Below are positions 51,055 to 59,548 of a DNA stretch of 64,000 bases, piece after piece (within the stretch, counting starts at the first letter, position 1; every line of letters begins with the position of its first letter). The DNA is from an uncultured Lachnospiraceae bacterium. GTDB lineage: Bacteria > Bacillota > Clostridia > Lachnospirales > Lachnospiraceae. Position numbers and translations under genes: made by a program. Under the pieces are notes generated by a model. It worked only from the letters and a program-made list of their open reading frames with translations, made no database searches and was not told where the DNA came from. The stretch is taken from NCBI GenBank assembly GCA_910576815.1, contig CAJTKA010000003.1, forward strand, positions 124,001 to 188,000, in the 5' to 3' direction.

Positions 51055-52113
51055 ATGGGTGTCATGGATTTTTTGAAAAAATCGGAAAAGCTTGTATTTT
51101 GGAACCGATGCAGACTGCACAGCGGTAAGGCAGATTTCAGGAATATGGTGTTAAACGGATATCATAGTCCTGATTTTTTGGAACTGCATCATTATGGAGA
51201 TGAATATCAGGGACGTATCGTGTACAATGCCGGGGAAACCGGGAATGGCATTGGCTTTTTTGCGGAGCTCGGGATGACGCTGATCAAGCTTCATTATGCC
51301 GATGACAGAGGGCTGGTGCCTTATATTTATTGGGGTGAGAATTATGTTTATTATGAGCCCGAAGGTATCCGCGGGGAAAAGAATGCTTTCCTGCATTATT
51401 TCAAACCGGCTTCGGAGGTGATGTCTATTGCGAAGGCGGCTTATGTGCTGGATCAGGAGACGTGGCATTGCAGTCAGGTAAAGGCGCTTTACGGGGCAGT
51501 CAGCTATGATGTGTCCCAAGACTATATAGACGCTATGGCGAGGATGCTTCGGAAATACATCCGTTACAATGACGAGGCGGAAAAATATCTGAAGGACGAG
51601 TATGACAAGCTGTTAGGGGATAAGAAGACCATAGCGGTACATTACAGGGGAACCGATTTTAATAAAGGGTATAACAACCATCCTGTACCGGTGCAGGTGG
51701 AGCAGGAGATCGAGAAGGTCAGGGAACTGTTGGATACGAAGGACTATGAACAGATTTTCCTTGCGACCGATGAAAATGCCGTGGTGGAACGGTTCCAAAA
51801 AGAATTTGGCGAGGCAGTAAAGGTGTATGGAGACACTTACAGAGACGACGGCAGCGGCGAATCTATAGCATTCAGTAAATCGGACCGGAAAAACCACCAC
51901 TACAGACTTGGACTCGAGGTGCTGCGGGATCAGTATACGCTGACGCATTGCGCGGGAATCGTCTGCGGATATTCCAATATTACCTTTATTGCGCGGGTGA
52001 TGCGCAAGGCATGGTTTGAGGAGGAGTGGGAGGACTATTGCCTCATTAATAACGGGCTGTATCATAACAAAAACAGTTTCAGTGAGAGCGGGCATGCGAG
52101 AAAACAGGGGTGA
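51055..52113 (+). CDS. fucosyltransferase-like GT-B protein (HxRGTD motif)
   Basis: Protein of 352 residues. TIAVHYRGTDFNKGYNNHP holds the HxRxTD motif typical of GT-B fucosyltransferase superfamilies (NodZ/FUT8 and O-fucosyltransferase-like groups), where the arginine binds the GDP phosphate. QIFLATDENAVVERFQ and KVYGDTYRDDGSGESIAF match the downstream T-D and serine-rich sugar-nucleotide segments, and CAGIVCGYSNITFIAR the last conserved strand. It is not a GT11 enzyme. GDP-fucose as donor is probable; acceptor unknown. It starts 57 nt after kdsC with GGAAGGA upstream and is followed by GT8 after 13 nt. Confidence 0.7.
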   Translation: MGVMDFLKKSEKLVFWNRCRLHSGKADFRNMVLNGYHSPDFLELHHYGDEYQGRIVYNAGETGNGIGFFAELGMTLIKLHYADDRGLVPYIYWGENYVYYEPEGIRGEKNAFLHYFKPASEVMSIAKAAYVLDQETWHCSQVKALYGAVSYDVSQDYIDAMARMLRKYIRYNDEAEKYLKDEYDKLLGDKKTIAVHYRGTDFNKGYNNHPVPVQVEQEIEKVRELLDTKDYEQIFLATDENAVVERFQKEFGEAVKVYGDTYRDDGSGESIAFSKSDRKNHHYRLGLEVLRDQYTLTHCAGIVCGYSNITFIARVMRKAWFEEEWEDYCLINNGLYHNKNSFSESGHARKQG

Positions 52114-52126
52114 AACGGGTAACTAT

Positions 52127-53212
52127 ATGCGGGCACGAATGAATGTATATTTGACCACGGGCAAAAAGAATTATAAATATGCGTATGTGGCAATCAAGTC
52201 GTTGTTTGAGAAAAATCAGAACTCTGAAATATATTTGTATATCGTATCCGAGGATCTGGAAGATTCTGACTTACTATATGAGAATGAGCTGGCGCGGATT
52301 TATGGGCATCATATCATCATTCTGCGGTTTGATGAGGAGGAGGCGGGCAAACACATTCATTTCGGTCCCAACGATCACTGGGCTGTGGGCGCGATGTCCA
52401 GCTATTGGATGTTCCATGAGCTGCTTCCGGAAGACGTAGACAGGATCATTGCGATTGAATCGGATACCGTCATTGTGGGGGATCTTTCGGAAATTTATCA
52501 TACTGATTTTGATGGAAACTATGTGATTTGCCCCGGGCCGGAGCATAAGCCTCAAAATCATCGGGATTATATGAAGAAGATCGGCGGAGACTGTCTGACG
52601 TTTGTCTTGTCGTTGTATGATGTGAAAAAGATTCGGGAAGACTTTTCGCTTGAAGATATTTTAAATACGGACGACAGGATTCGAAAAGAGTCGGGCAACT
52701 CTATGATGGAACTGACTTTTGGCTTATTGTTTTGCGGTAAGATCAAGTATATTGCGGCACGCATTGCCTGCATAGATGAAAATGAGAGATACATGGAAGA
52801 ACTCGGCTACGATTATGTGGCTGCGTGTGAGAAAACAGCGAAGATCATCCACTTTTCTTCCTATGGGGACTACAGCAAACCATGGAATCCCGTCTTTTTG
52901 GTTCCGGGTTACAGTGTGTGGTGGCAGTATGCCGTAGACAGCCCTTATTACAAAGAATATATAGAGCGCCAATGGCAGATCTACAACAACACAAGGAAGA
53001 AACAACAGGAAATTGCCCAAAATATTTCCTATAAAAACATTTTGGCGTGCGCGCTTATCTTTATGACAGTGATGCTGATGGCGCTTTGTGTGATCATGCG
53101 GTCTGATTGGATCGGATGTTTGGTAGTGCCGGCAGCAGCAGGAGGGTCTCTGGGGCTGTCCCTGCTATTCAGGAAGCTCACCATAGCGCTTGGAAAGGTA
53201 AGAGGCCGATGA
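52127..53212 (+). CDS. GT8 glycosyltransferase with C-terminal membrane hairpin
   Basis: Retaining GT-A family 8 enzyme of 361 residues. MNVYLTTGKKNYKYAYVAIKS, IYLYIVSEDLEDSD and SSYWMFHELLPEDVDRII fit the family. The DxD metal motif is altered: IAIESDTVIVGDL places E111-S-D113 where most members have D-x-D. IIHFSSYGDYSKPW matches the H-x-x-G-x-x-K-P-W motif that binds metal and diphosphate, so activity is likely retained. Two membrane segments at about 305-350 end the protein, an unusual addition that would hold it at the membrane. ATG 52127 is preferred; ATG 52139 is an alternative. Its stop overlaps the next start by 4 nt. Confidence 0.85.
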   Translation: MRARMNVYLTTGKKNYKYAYVAIKSLFEKNQNSEIYLYIVSEDLEDSDLLYENELARIYGHHIIILRFDEEEAGKHIHFGPNDHWAVGAMSSYWMFHELLPEDVDRIIAIESDTVIVGDLSEIYHTDFDGNYVICPGPEHKPQNHRDYMKKIGGDCLTFVLSLYDVKKIREDFSLEDILNTDDRIRKESGNSMMELTFGLLFCGKIKYIAARIACIDENERYMEELGYDYVAACEKTAKIIHFSSYGDYSKPWNPVFLVPGYSVWWQYAVDSPYYKEYIERQWQIYNNTRKKQQEIAQNISYKNILACALIFMTVMLMALCVIMRSDWIGCLVVPAAAGGSLGLSLLFRKLTIALGKVRGR

Positions 53213-54453
53213 GAAAGCTGATTTTGGCGACAGAGAGTTTTCCTTACGGGAGAGGCGAGAAAACTTTTATTCTGCCGGAGATAGAGAGACTCAGGCAGCA
53301 TTTTGATATTACGATCGTTTCCCATGCAAACCGAGAGCAGATGGAAGAAGATATTTGCGCAGAACTGCCGGGGGACGTTAAAGTCGTATGTCTTGGGAGA
53401 CCACAGCTTTCTCTGTTCGATAAAATAAAGGCGCTTATTTCGATGTTTGCGGATCGGGATGGGAGAGTGGAATTAAGGGAAATTCTGAAAGGCAAATGTA
53501 ATAAAGGAGAAAGATTTTATCAGTCTTTGGCTTTTTATGCGCAGGCCCGGGGCGATCAGAAAAAACTGCGCAAAAGCGGTGTTTTTTCTGGAGAAGAACC
53601 TTTTATCTATTATTCGTTCTGGTACACATATTTTTGCTACAGTATGATCCGTGAAAAAAACAGACAGTCTAATATCCGCGTGATCACAAGAACACATGGG
53701 GTCGATCTCTATCATGAGAGGATACCGGGCGGAAGGCAGCCGTTTCGGCATCAGATGGAAACGAGATTGGACGCTATTGTTTTTGCGTGTGCGTATGGGG
53801 CACAATACTATAAGATTCATGTAAAAGACAGCAGCACAGACAGCAGCAGACTGCATGTCTGTAAGCTGGGGATCGAAGCGCCGAAGCGGCAGATGCCTGC
53901 AGGGCAGGAGGAAGAACGGGAACTTTTGAGTTGTTCCAACATGATTCCGCTGAAACGGATACAGTTGATCGTTGACGGGCTTGCACAGATCAATGCGTTA
54001 AAAATTCATTGGACACACATTGGCGATGGAAGTGAGAGGCAAAAGCTGCAGGAATATGCAGAGCAAAAACTCGGCGATCAGGGTAATATACGATATACAT
54101 TTACCGGTTATGTCGAGGATGTCAGGGCGTATTATGAGCAGAATCAAGTGGACTGCTTCATTACGACGTCTGAAACAGAGGGCGGCTGTCCGGTTTCCAT
54201 ACAGGAAGCCATGTCATATGGGGTTCCCGTTATTGGAACGGCTGTGGGCGGTATTACGGAGATGATTGCAGACAATGGCATTTTACTGTCTGCGGATCCT
54301 GACCAAGGAGAGGTTGCCTCAGCAATACAGAGGATTTTGACACTGGAGGAGTCTGATTTGCAGAAAGCGAAAGCGGCGGCGTACAGAAAATGGCAGGAGG
54401 AATTTGATGCGGATAAGTCGTTTGACCGCATGTATCAGGTATTGAATAAATGA
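53209..54453 (+). CDS. GT4 glycosyltransferase
   Basis: GT-B family 4 enzyme of 414 residues. LILATESFPYGRGEKTFILPE begins the acceptor half in a pattern typical of WcaL/AmsK-like GT4s, RTHGVDLYHERIPGG follows, LLSCSNMIPLKRIQLI opens the donor half, WTHIGDGSERQKL and TSETEGGCPVSIQEAMSYG hold the sugar-nucleotide and E-x7-E motifs. It overlaps the GT8 stop (ATGA) with AGAGG just upstream, so the pair is translationally coupled. From this point the sequence becomes visibly richer in A+T than the first 50 kb. Confidence 0.9.
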   Translation: MRKLILATESFPYGRGEKTFILPEIERLRQHFDITIVSHANREQMEEDICAELPGDVKVVCLGRPQLSLFDKIKALISMFADRDGRVELREILKGKCNKGERFYQSLAFYAQARGDQKKLRKSGVFSGEEPFIYYSFWYTYFCYSMIREKNRQSNIRVITRTHGVDLYHERIPGGRQPFRHQMETRLDAIVFACAYGAQYYKIHVKDSSTDSSRLHVCKLGIEAPKRQMPAGQEEERELLSCSNMIPLKRIQLIVDGLAQINALKIHWTHIGDGSERQKLQEYAEQKLGDQGNIRYTFTGYVEDVRAYYEQNQVDCFITTSETEGGCPVSIQEAMSYGVPVIGTAVGGITEMIADNGILLSADPDQGEVASAIQRILTLEESDLQKAKAAAYRKWQEEFDADKSFDRMYQVLNK

Positions 54454-54517
54454 TAGCGAGAATTTGATGGTTGGAAGTTTTACCGGATATGACATACAGG
54501 GTTGAAAAGGAGCAGCA

Positions 54518-55609
54518 ATGGGGGAGATTGATAAAAAAAGGAAGGTATATATTGATTTCTTGAAAATAATAGCTATTTATATGGTAATGTTCAATCATAC
54601 CTATGAGAAGGGATATCTTCTGTTTACCATTACGCAGGGCTCAAATTGGTACCCTGTATACCTGTTTTGTTCCATTTTTATTAAGATTGCGGTTCCTCTG
54701 TTTTTTATGGCTTCCGGTGCGCTTTTGCTTGGGAAAGAGGAATCATACAAGGATCTATTGTGTAAGAGATTTTTCAAATATTTTCTTATATTGTTAATGG
54801 GTTCTTTTATCGCCTACCTGTATCAATGTCTGCGCTTAGATTCAGAAAAAGTGTCCATACAAAAATTTTTCACGCAATTATATACCAAAGACTTAACTGT
54901 GGCGTATTGGTATTTATATGCCTACCTGGCATTTATTCTCATGCTGCCGTTGCTTAGGAAATTGGCAAAAGCAATGACGGATCAAGAATATAAATGGATG
55001 TTTTTCATGTTTGGTATCATTAAAATGCTGCCGATTTTAGACTTTTTGATTTGGCAGGGAAATGCAGAACATAACAGTAATTTCTCTTTCTTTATTTCAT
55101 CGGACACTGTTTTTTATCCGCTTATGGGATTTTATCTGGATCAGCGCATGAAAAAAGAAGATTTTACGTTAAAAAAGCTTTTGATTTTAAGCGGTATGAG
55201 TGTTGCGGTAATTACTGTTTGTGGCTTGCTAACAAACTATAAGTGTACGTTGACCGGGGAATGGGGAGACGTTCCCAGTCAAACTTTCTTTAAGACTTTG
55301 ATTTTCATTCCTTCGATTACGGTTTATTATAGGGTAAAAATGTGGTTTACGAATCATGAGTTGAATGGAAAGCTGTGCGATATCATTGCGGAGATGGGAA
55401 AAGCAACGTTTGGAATTTTTCTGTTTGAACAAATATGCAGACATGAAACAAAATTTGTCTTTTATTTGTTGGAACCGTATATTCATACGTTCCCGGCTTG
55501 CTGTATCTGGATACTTGTTGCATGTATATGCGGTATGACGGTTGTTTTGGGGGTTAGAAAGCTGCTGATCCCCAAAATCCTAAAAAGGAATCAAAGACAA
55601 ATTAGATAG
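54518..55609 (+). CDS. AT3 (OafA/YrhL-like) acyltransferase
   Basis: Membrane protein of 363 residues with about ten helices. KVYIDFLKIIAIYMVMFNHT (about 9-28) contains the family's catalytic histidine region, and AVPLFFMASGALLLGKEES the second motif with its conserved phenylalanines. Expected role is transfer of an acetyl, succinyl or similar group to an exported sugar. The gene is noticeably A+T-rich compared with the AT3 gene at 33.3 kb, and similarity between the two looks low, which argues for separate origin. GGGGGAG-like GGAGCAGCA precedes the ATG. Confidence 0.85.
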   Translation: MGEIDKKRKVYIDFLKIIAIYMVMFNHTYEKGYLLFTITQGSNWYPVYLFCSIFIKIAVPLFFMASGALLLGKEESYKDLLCKRFFKYFLILLMGSFIAYLYQCLRLDSEKVSIQKFFTQLYTKDLTVAYWYLYAYLAFILMLPLLRKLAKAMTDQEYKWMFFMFGIIKMLPILDFLIWQGNAEHNSNFSFFISSDTVFYPLMGFYLDQRMKKEDFTLKKLLILSGMSVAVITVCGLLTNYKCTLTGEWGDVPSQTFFKTLIFIPSITVYYRVKMWFTNHELNGKLCDIIAEMGKATFGIFLFEQICRHETKFVFYLLEPYIHTFPACCIWILVACICGMTVVLGVRKLLIPKILKRNQRQIR

Positions 55610-55628
55610 TGTTTTACAAATTATTGTA

Positions 55629-55637
55629 TGGTATAAT
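55629..55637 (+). promoter_or_regulatory. extended -10 promoter before the third ABC flippase
   Basis: TGGTATAAT joins a TG-n extension to consensus TATAAT (55632-55637), in an A+T-rich gap after the acyltransferase stop. No good -35 is seen at standard spacing (TTTACA at 55617 is too close). It would give a leader of roughly 95 nt before ATG 55737. Confidence 0.55.
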
Positions 55638-55736
55638 AAGCCTGTTATCGGGAAGTGATCAAACGAAGGGGTATAAACTTTCAGAAGTTAGCCTATAATG
55701 AGGAAAAGCACGGAGCGTGCGAATGGAGTTCCTGTT

Positions 55737-57539
55737 ATGAAGCATGAAATTGAGAAGATCAAGGATTTGGCTCATAAATTTAACGTGATTCTGTCCGGAC
55801 AGCAGAAATTGTACGGCGGTATGATTTTGATCTGTACCATATTTGCCGCATTTATGGAGACTCTTGGCATATCTGCCATCCTTCCGATCATCGAGGGACT
55901 GATGACGCCTGAGGGGCTGGAGAATAAATGGTATCTGAGACCCTTCGTCAGTATTTTTCACATTCAGGAAACGCAGACGCTGATTTTGGTGGTTTGCGGT
56001 GAAGTTATCATATTGTATGTCGTTAAAAATATGTATTTTATTTTTCATACATGGCTGGTTCGCAAATATACATACAAGATAAAGCGGGAACTGGGCAGCG
56101 TTGTTATGCAATCCTATATGAAACGGGGATACATTTTTTTTGTCAATAATAATACCAGTAAACTGATACAGGGTATTACAAATGATATAAATTCTATAAA
56201 TGTTATTTTAAGCGGTATTTTTAATTTGGTCACGAAAGCGATGACAATGGCGGCAATCAGTGTTTATATGTTTATGAAGACCCCTTCCATAGCGACCGTA
56301 CTTGTTGTGCTCGCAGTAGTAAGCGTACTTGCGATTCAGTTATTTTACAAGAAATCGCTTCGGAAATACGGCGTACTTTTGCGGATCGCCGAGCGGGAGA
56401 ATTACCAGGTTTCCTTGGAAGCGATACATGGAAACAAAGAGATCCAGGTTACCCGCAGACAGGATTATTATATCAAAAGATATCGTGATACCATGAATGA
56501 TCACATAAAGGCGAGTATTAAAATTGATATGTCGACCCTGACGCCGGGATATATTATTGAAATGATATGCATTAGTGGTCTGCTGCTGGCCATTGCTTTT
56601 CAGACACGGGCCGGAGGGGTGCCGCAGGAAATGTTATCATCCCTATCGGTAGTTGCGGTTTCTGCTTTTCGGATTTTCCCGAGTATAGCTGCTGTCAGCA
56701 GTACATTGAATACGATCAGGGGACGTATGCCGTCTTTTAATGCGGCGTATGAAAATATAAAGCAGATAAAAGAGGAAAAAACAGAGGGTGCTCAAGCAGC
56801 ACTGCAGGATAATGGGGAATTGGAGGAGAATATTGACTTTAAGGAGGAAATCAAGTTTAACAATGTCTCCTATCGTTATCCCAATACTGAAAAATATATC
56901 CTGAAAGACATGAATTTTACGATCAAGGCGAAAACTTCCATTGGTTTGATCGGTCCGTCGGGAGCGGGGAAATCCACTATGGTCGATGTTCTTTTGGGAT
57001 TGCTGATTCCTGAGCAGGGCAGTATCACTATGGATGGAGAAGATATTCAGAAACTGGGAATAGAATGGAATCGAAACGTTGGATATGTACCGCAGAGCGT
57101 ATATTTGACAGATTCAAGCATACGAAAAAATATTGCGTTTGGAATCCCGGAAGGACAGATCGATGATGCAAGAGTCTGGAATGCTCTCGAAATGGCTCAA
57201 TTATCTGAATTTGTAAAGAAACTGCCAAATGGGCTGGAGACGCAGGTGGGCGATCGCGGCATTAAGTTTTCGGGGGGACAGAGACAGAGGGTTGCCATTG
57301 CAAGAGCTTTGTATATGAACCCGGATATTTTGATTTTAGACGAGGCGACCGCAGCATTGGATAATGAGACGGAGCATTCGCTGATGGATGCAATAGAATC
57401 CCTGCAGGGGAAAAAGACGCTGGTCATTGTTGCGCACAGGCTTACCACGATTAGAAACTGTGATCATATTTATGAGGTGGTAGAAGGGAAGATCATAGAG
57501 AGAGATAAAGCGGAAGTTTTTAGCGAGCTGTATACTTAA
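55737..57539 (+). CDS. ABC flippase, MsbA/PglK type (third copy)
   Basis: Half-size ABC exporter of 600 residues. Membrane helices lie at about 25-48, 85-108, a pair near 155-205 and one near 270-290. Walker A is GPSGAGKST (about 406), signature FSGGQRQRVA (about 511), Walker B LILDEATAALD (about 531), H-loop IVAHRLTT. It shares the layout of the copies at 6.4 and 31.5 kb, including the aromatic FRIFPSIAAVSS segment before the linker, but is clearly diverged and A+T-richer. ATG 55737 has GGAG 9 nt upstream; an in-frame ATG at 55698 lacks a ribosome site. It has its own probable promoter. Confidence 0.87.
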   Translation: MKHEIEKIKDLAHKFNVILSGQQKLYGGMILICTIFAAFMETLGISAILPIIEGLMTPEGLENKWYLRPFVSIFHIQETQTLILVVCGEVIILYVVKNMYFIFHTWLVRKYTYKIKRELGSVVMQSYMKRGYIFFVNNNTSKLIQGITNDINSINVILSGIFNLVTKAMTMAAISVYMFMKTPSIATVLVVLAVVSVLAIQLFYKKSLRKYGVLLRIAERENYQVSLEAIHGNKEIQVTRRQDYYIKRYRDTMNDHIKASIKIDMSTLTPGYIIEMICISGLLLAIAFQTRAGGVPQEMLSSLSVVAVSAFRIFPSIAAVSSTLNTIRGRMPSFNAAYENIKQIKEEKTEGAQAALQDNGELEENIDFKEEIKFNNVSYRYPNTEKYILKDMNFTIKAKTSIGLIGPSGAGKSTMVDVLLGLLIPEQGSITMDGEDIQKLGIEWNRNVGYVPQSVYLTDSSIRKNIAFGIPEGQIDDARVWNALEMAQLSEFVKKLPNGLETQVGDRGIKFSGGQRQRVAIARALYMNPDILILDEATAALDNETEHSLMDAIESLQGKKTLVIVAHRLTTIRNCDHIYEVVEGKIIERDKAEVFSELYT

Positions 57540-57557
57540 TGAAAGGATAAGACCAAA

Positions 57558-58646
57558 ATGAGCGGAGGAAGCCCTCAGATCAAACTGTCCTGCTTGATTA
57601 CGAATTATAATCAAATAGAATGGATCGAGGAGGCTGTTGAATCGATCCTGAATCAGAATATAGATTTTGCGTATGAAATTTTGATTGGAGACGATGGATC
57701 AAATGACGGATCCTTGGAACTGCTGAAAAGAAAATACGGAGAAAAAGAGCAGATCAGGATACTGGTGCAGGACAGGACGGAAGGCATTAAGGAGTTTTCC
57801 AATTGGAGACACAGCAGGCTCATTTTTCGTCTTATTGACGAGGCTCGGGGAGAATATCTCTCTATATTGGATGGGGACGACTACTTTTGCGATCGGAATC
57901 ACTTCCAACATAAAATAGAATTTCTGGACAGGGATGAAAACCGGGACTGCATCGCATATTACGGGAACATGTATAAATTGACTGAGGGCAGGCTTGAATT
58001 ATATACATGCGTTCCTTATGTCAAAGGGAAATATCAATGGCTGAAGGATATGATATATATCCATTTGGCAGCGGGAGTCTTTCGCAAAGAGGCGATGGAT
58101 CATGTCCCGCGAAATATTTATTATGAAGAATTTGCCGATTGGCTGATTACGACATGGCTTGCTCATCAGGGGTTGATTTATTACGATCCGGAACCGTGTT
58201 TTGTCTACCGTGTTTTGCCGAACTCCATATGGCATAAGGCTACGACGGAGTTAAATGCGCTGCGTCAGGTTATTGTGTGTGATTTGAATTATCAGGCATA
58301 TGGCGGAAAACGGATAGCTGCTTATCAACCGCGCAGTAATTGTGTGGTTATCGTGTATGAAAAAAAGAATCTTCCAAATGATATTGATTATGAAATGTGG
58401 AATGGTTTTACGATAAAATATCATGCGAAAGTGGCGTATATGCTGCTAAACAGAAAATCTCTAAAATCGTCAGAAAAATTGTGGCTGTTTTTTTTCTATT
58501 TGCGATTGAAAAAACCATTGAAGAAATTGGGGCACACGCTTTTGGGATACTGTATTGGTATCGGACAGCTATGTAATCCCAAAATCCCTATGGCACAAAA
58601 ACGGGCATTGATCGGCAACTGGATGAGACGTATCAGAGGTTCTTAA
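57558..58646 (+). CDS. GT2 glycosyltransferase
   Basis: GT-A family 2 enzyme of 362 residues. KLSCLITNYNQIEWIEEAVE, ILIGDDGSNDGS, ARGEYLSILDGDDYF (DxD) and the downstream NIYYEEFADWLITTWLAHQG, with its E-x-D-W segment, match the WcaA-like subgroup. The usual GGxxxARNxG motif is replaced by a longer segment (GIKEFSNWRHSRLIFRL). The C-terminal 80 residues contain a lysine-rich stretch and hydrophobic patches (LWLFFFYLRLKKPLKK), perhaps a membrane contact. It begins 18 nt after the ABC flippase gene. Donor unknown. Confidence 0.87.
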   Translation: MSGGSPQIKLSCLITNYNQIEWIEEAVESILNQNIDFAYEILIGDDGSNDGSLELLKRKYGEKEQIRILVQDRTEGIKEFSNWRHSRLIFRLIDEARGEYLSILDGDDYFCDRNHFQHKIEFLDRDENRDCIAYYGNMYKLTEGRLELYTCVPYVKGKYQWLKDMIYIHLAAGVFRKEAMDHVPRNIYYEEFADWLITTWLAHQGLIYYDPEPCFVYRVLPNSIWHKATTELNALRQVIVCDLNYQAYGGKRIAAYQPRSNCVVIVYEKKNLPNDIDYEMWNGFTIKYHAKVAYMLLNRKSLKSSEKLWLFFFYLRLKKPLKKLGHTLLGYCIGIGQLCNPKIPMAQKRALIGNWMRRIRGS

Positions 58647-58696
58647 GGAATACGAACATTTTGATTTTCAGCTATATTGGTATGATGGAGGAAAAG

Positions 58697-59472
58697 ATGG
58701 CGGGATTTTTTCATAAGATAAAGGATTTTATATATAAGACAAATATTTTAGTCAGCAGATCGAAAGAATATTACGATAAACAGGATTTAGAATTGAAAAT
58801 GACGCAGGAAATGCTATGGAGAGATGTCTTTGTAGATACTGTTGCCGGCTATGAATGGTATAAAAAGAAGTCCATATCCCTTGGAAGATGGGCGATTGGG
58901 TACAATTATGCGTATGTTCTTGCAAGAGTGCTGAATGAATTCAAGCCGTCCGGTATATTGGAGTGCGGTCTTGGGCAGAGTTCTAAAATCATGATTGATT
59001 ATGTCTCTGCAAACGAGAATGTGACTTATGATATCGTGGAACAGGATAAGAACTGGGTTGAATTCTTTCAAAAGAATTGTGCTTTGGACAGTCGTATGAA
59101 AATTCATGTCAGAAATATCGTTGAGACAGATTTCTCAGGGGGAGGGGCTGATCATATTGCAAAAACTTATATGTATGAGGACTTTGCCAGTGTCGTAGAA
59201 GGGAAAAATATGCGCTGCTGTCAATAGACGGACCGTGGGGGAATAGACAATATTCCCGCGTTGATGTGATTGAACACATTCCGACAATTTTAGAGGATGA
59301 TTTCGTGATCATGGTCGATGATTTTGAGAGAGTCGGCGAACAGAATATGATCAAGCTGCTTAAGGACAAGCTAAGATCGAATAACATTACATTTTATGAA
59401 GCTAAGTATGCCGGCATGTCGGATGTGTGCGTGATCGTTTCGGAAAGATGGAGTTTTCTGACATCTTTGTAA
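58697..59472 (+). pseudogene. methyltransferase-like glycan-locus gene broken by a -1 frameshift
   Basis: The first frame (58697-59227) encodes MAGFFHKIKDFIYKTN to VVEGKN and then MRCCQ-stop. It includes GILECGLGQSSKIMIDY and TYDIVEQDKNW, a Rossmann start resembling SAM-dependent methyltransferases (family not assigned). The protein continues in another frame: reading KYALLSIDGPWGNRQYS and on through MVDDFERVGEQNMI to the stop at 59472. The two join at a run of five A (about 59202-59206); a sixth A would restore one frame of about 258 residues. This may be a real inactivating indel, slippage-based switching, or an assembly error. ATG 58697 follows GGAGG by 5 nt. Confidence 0.75.
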
Positions 59473-59548
59473 GTCGGAATGTGTGAAAACCGATATAAGG
59501 GTATACTGTAATGGATCAAGATTTGTGTGTGAGATGGGATAGCGGGAA

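Noticed and set aside
59200..59210. Programmed -1 ribosomal frameshift
   Set aside because: In the zero frame the bases read GGG AAA AAT, which is not a good X-XXY-YYZ slippery site, and no clear downstream stem was seen; an indel is simpler.
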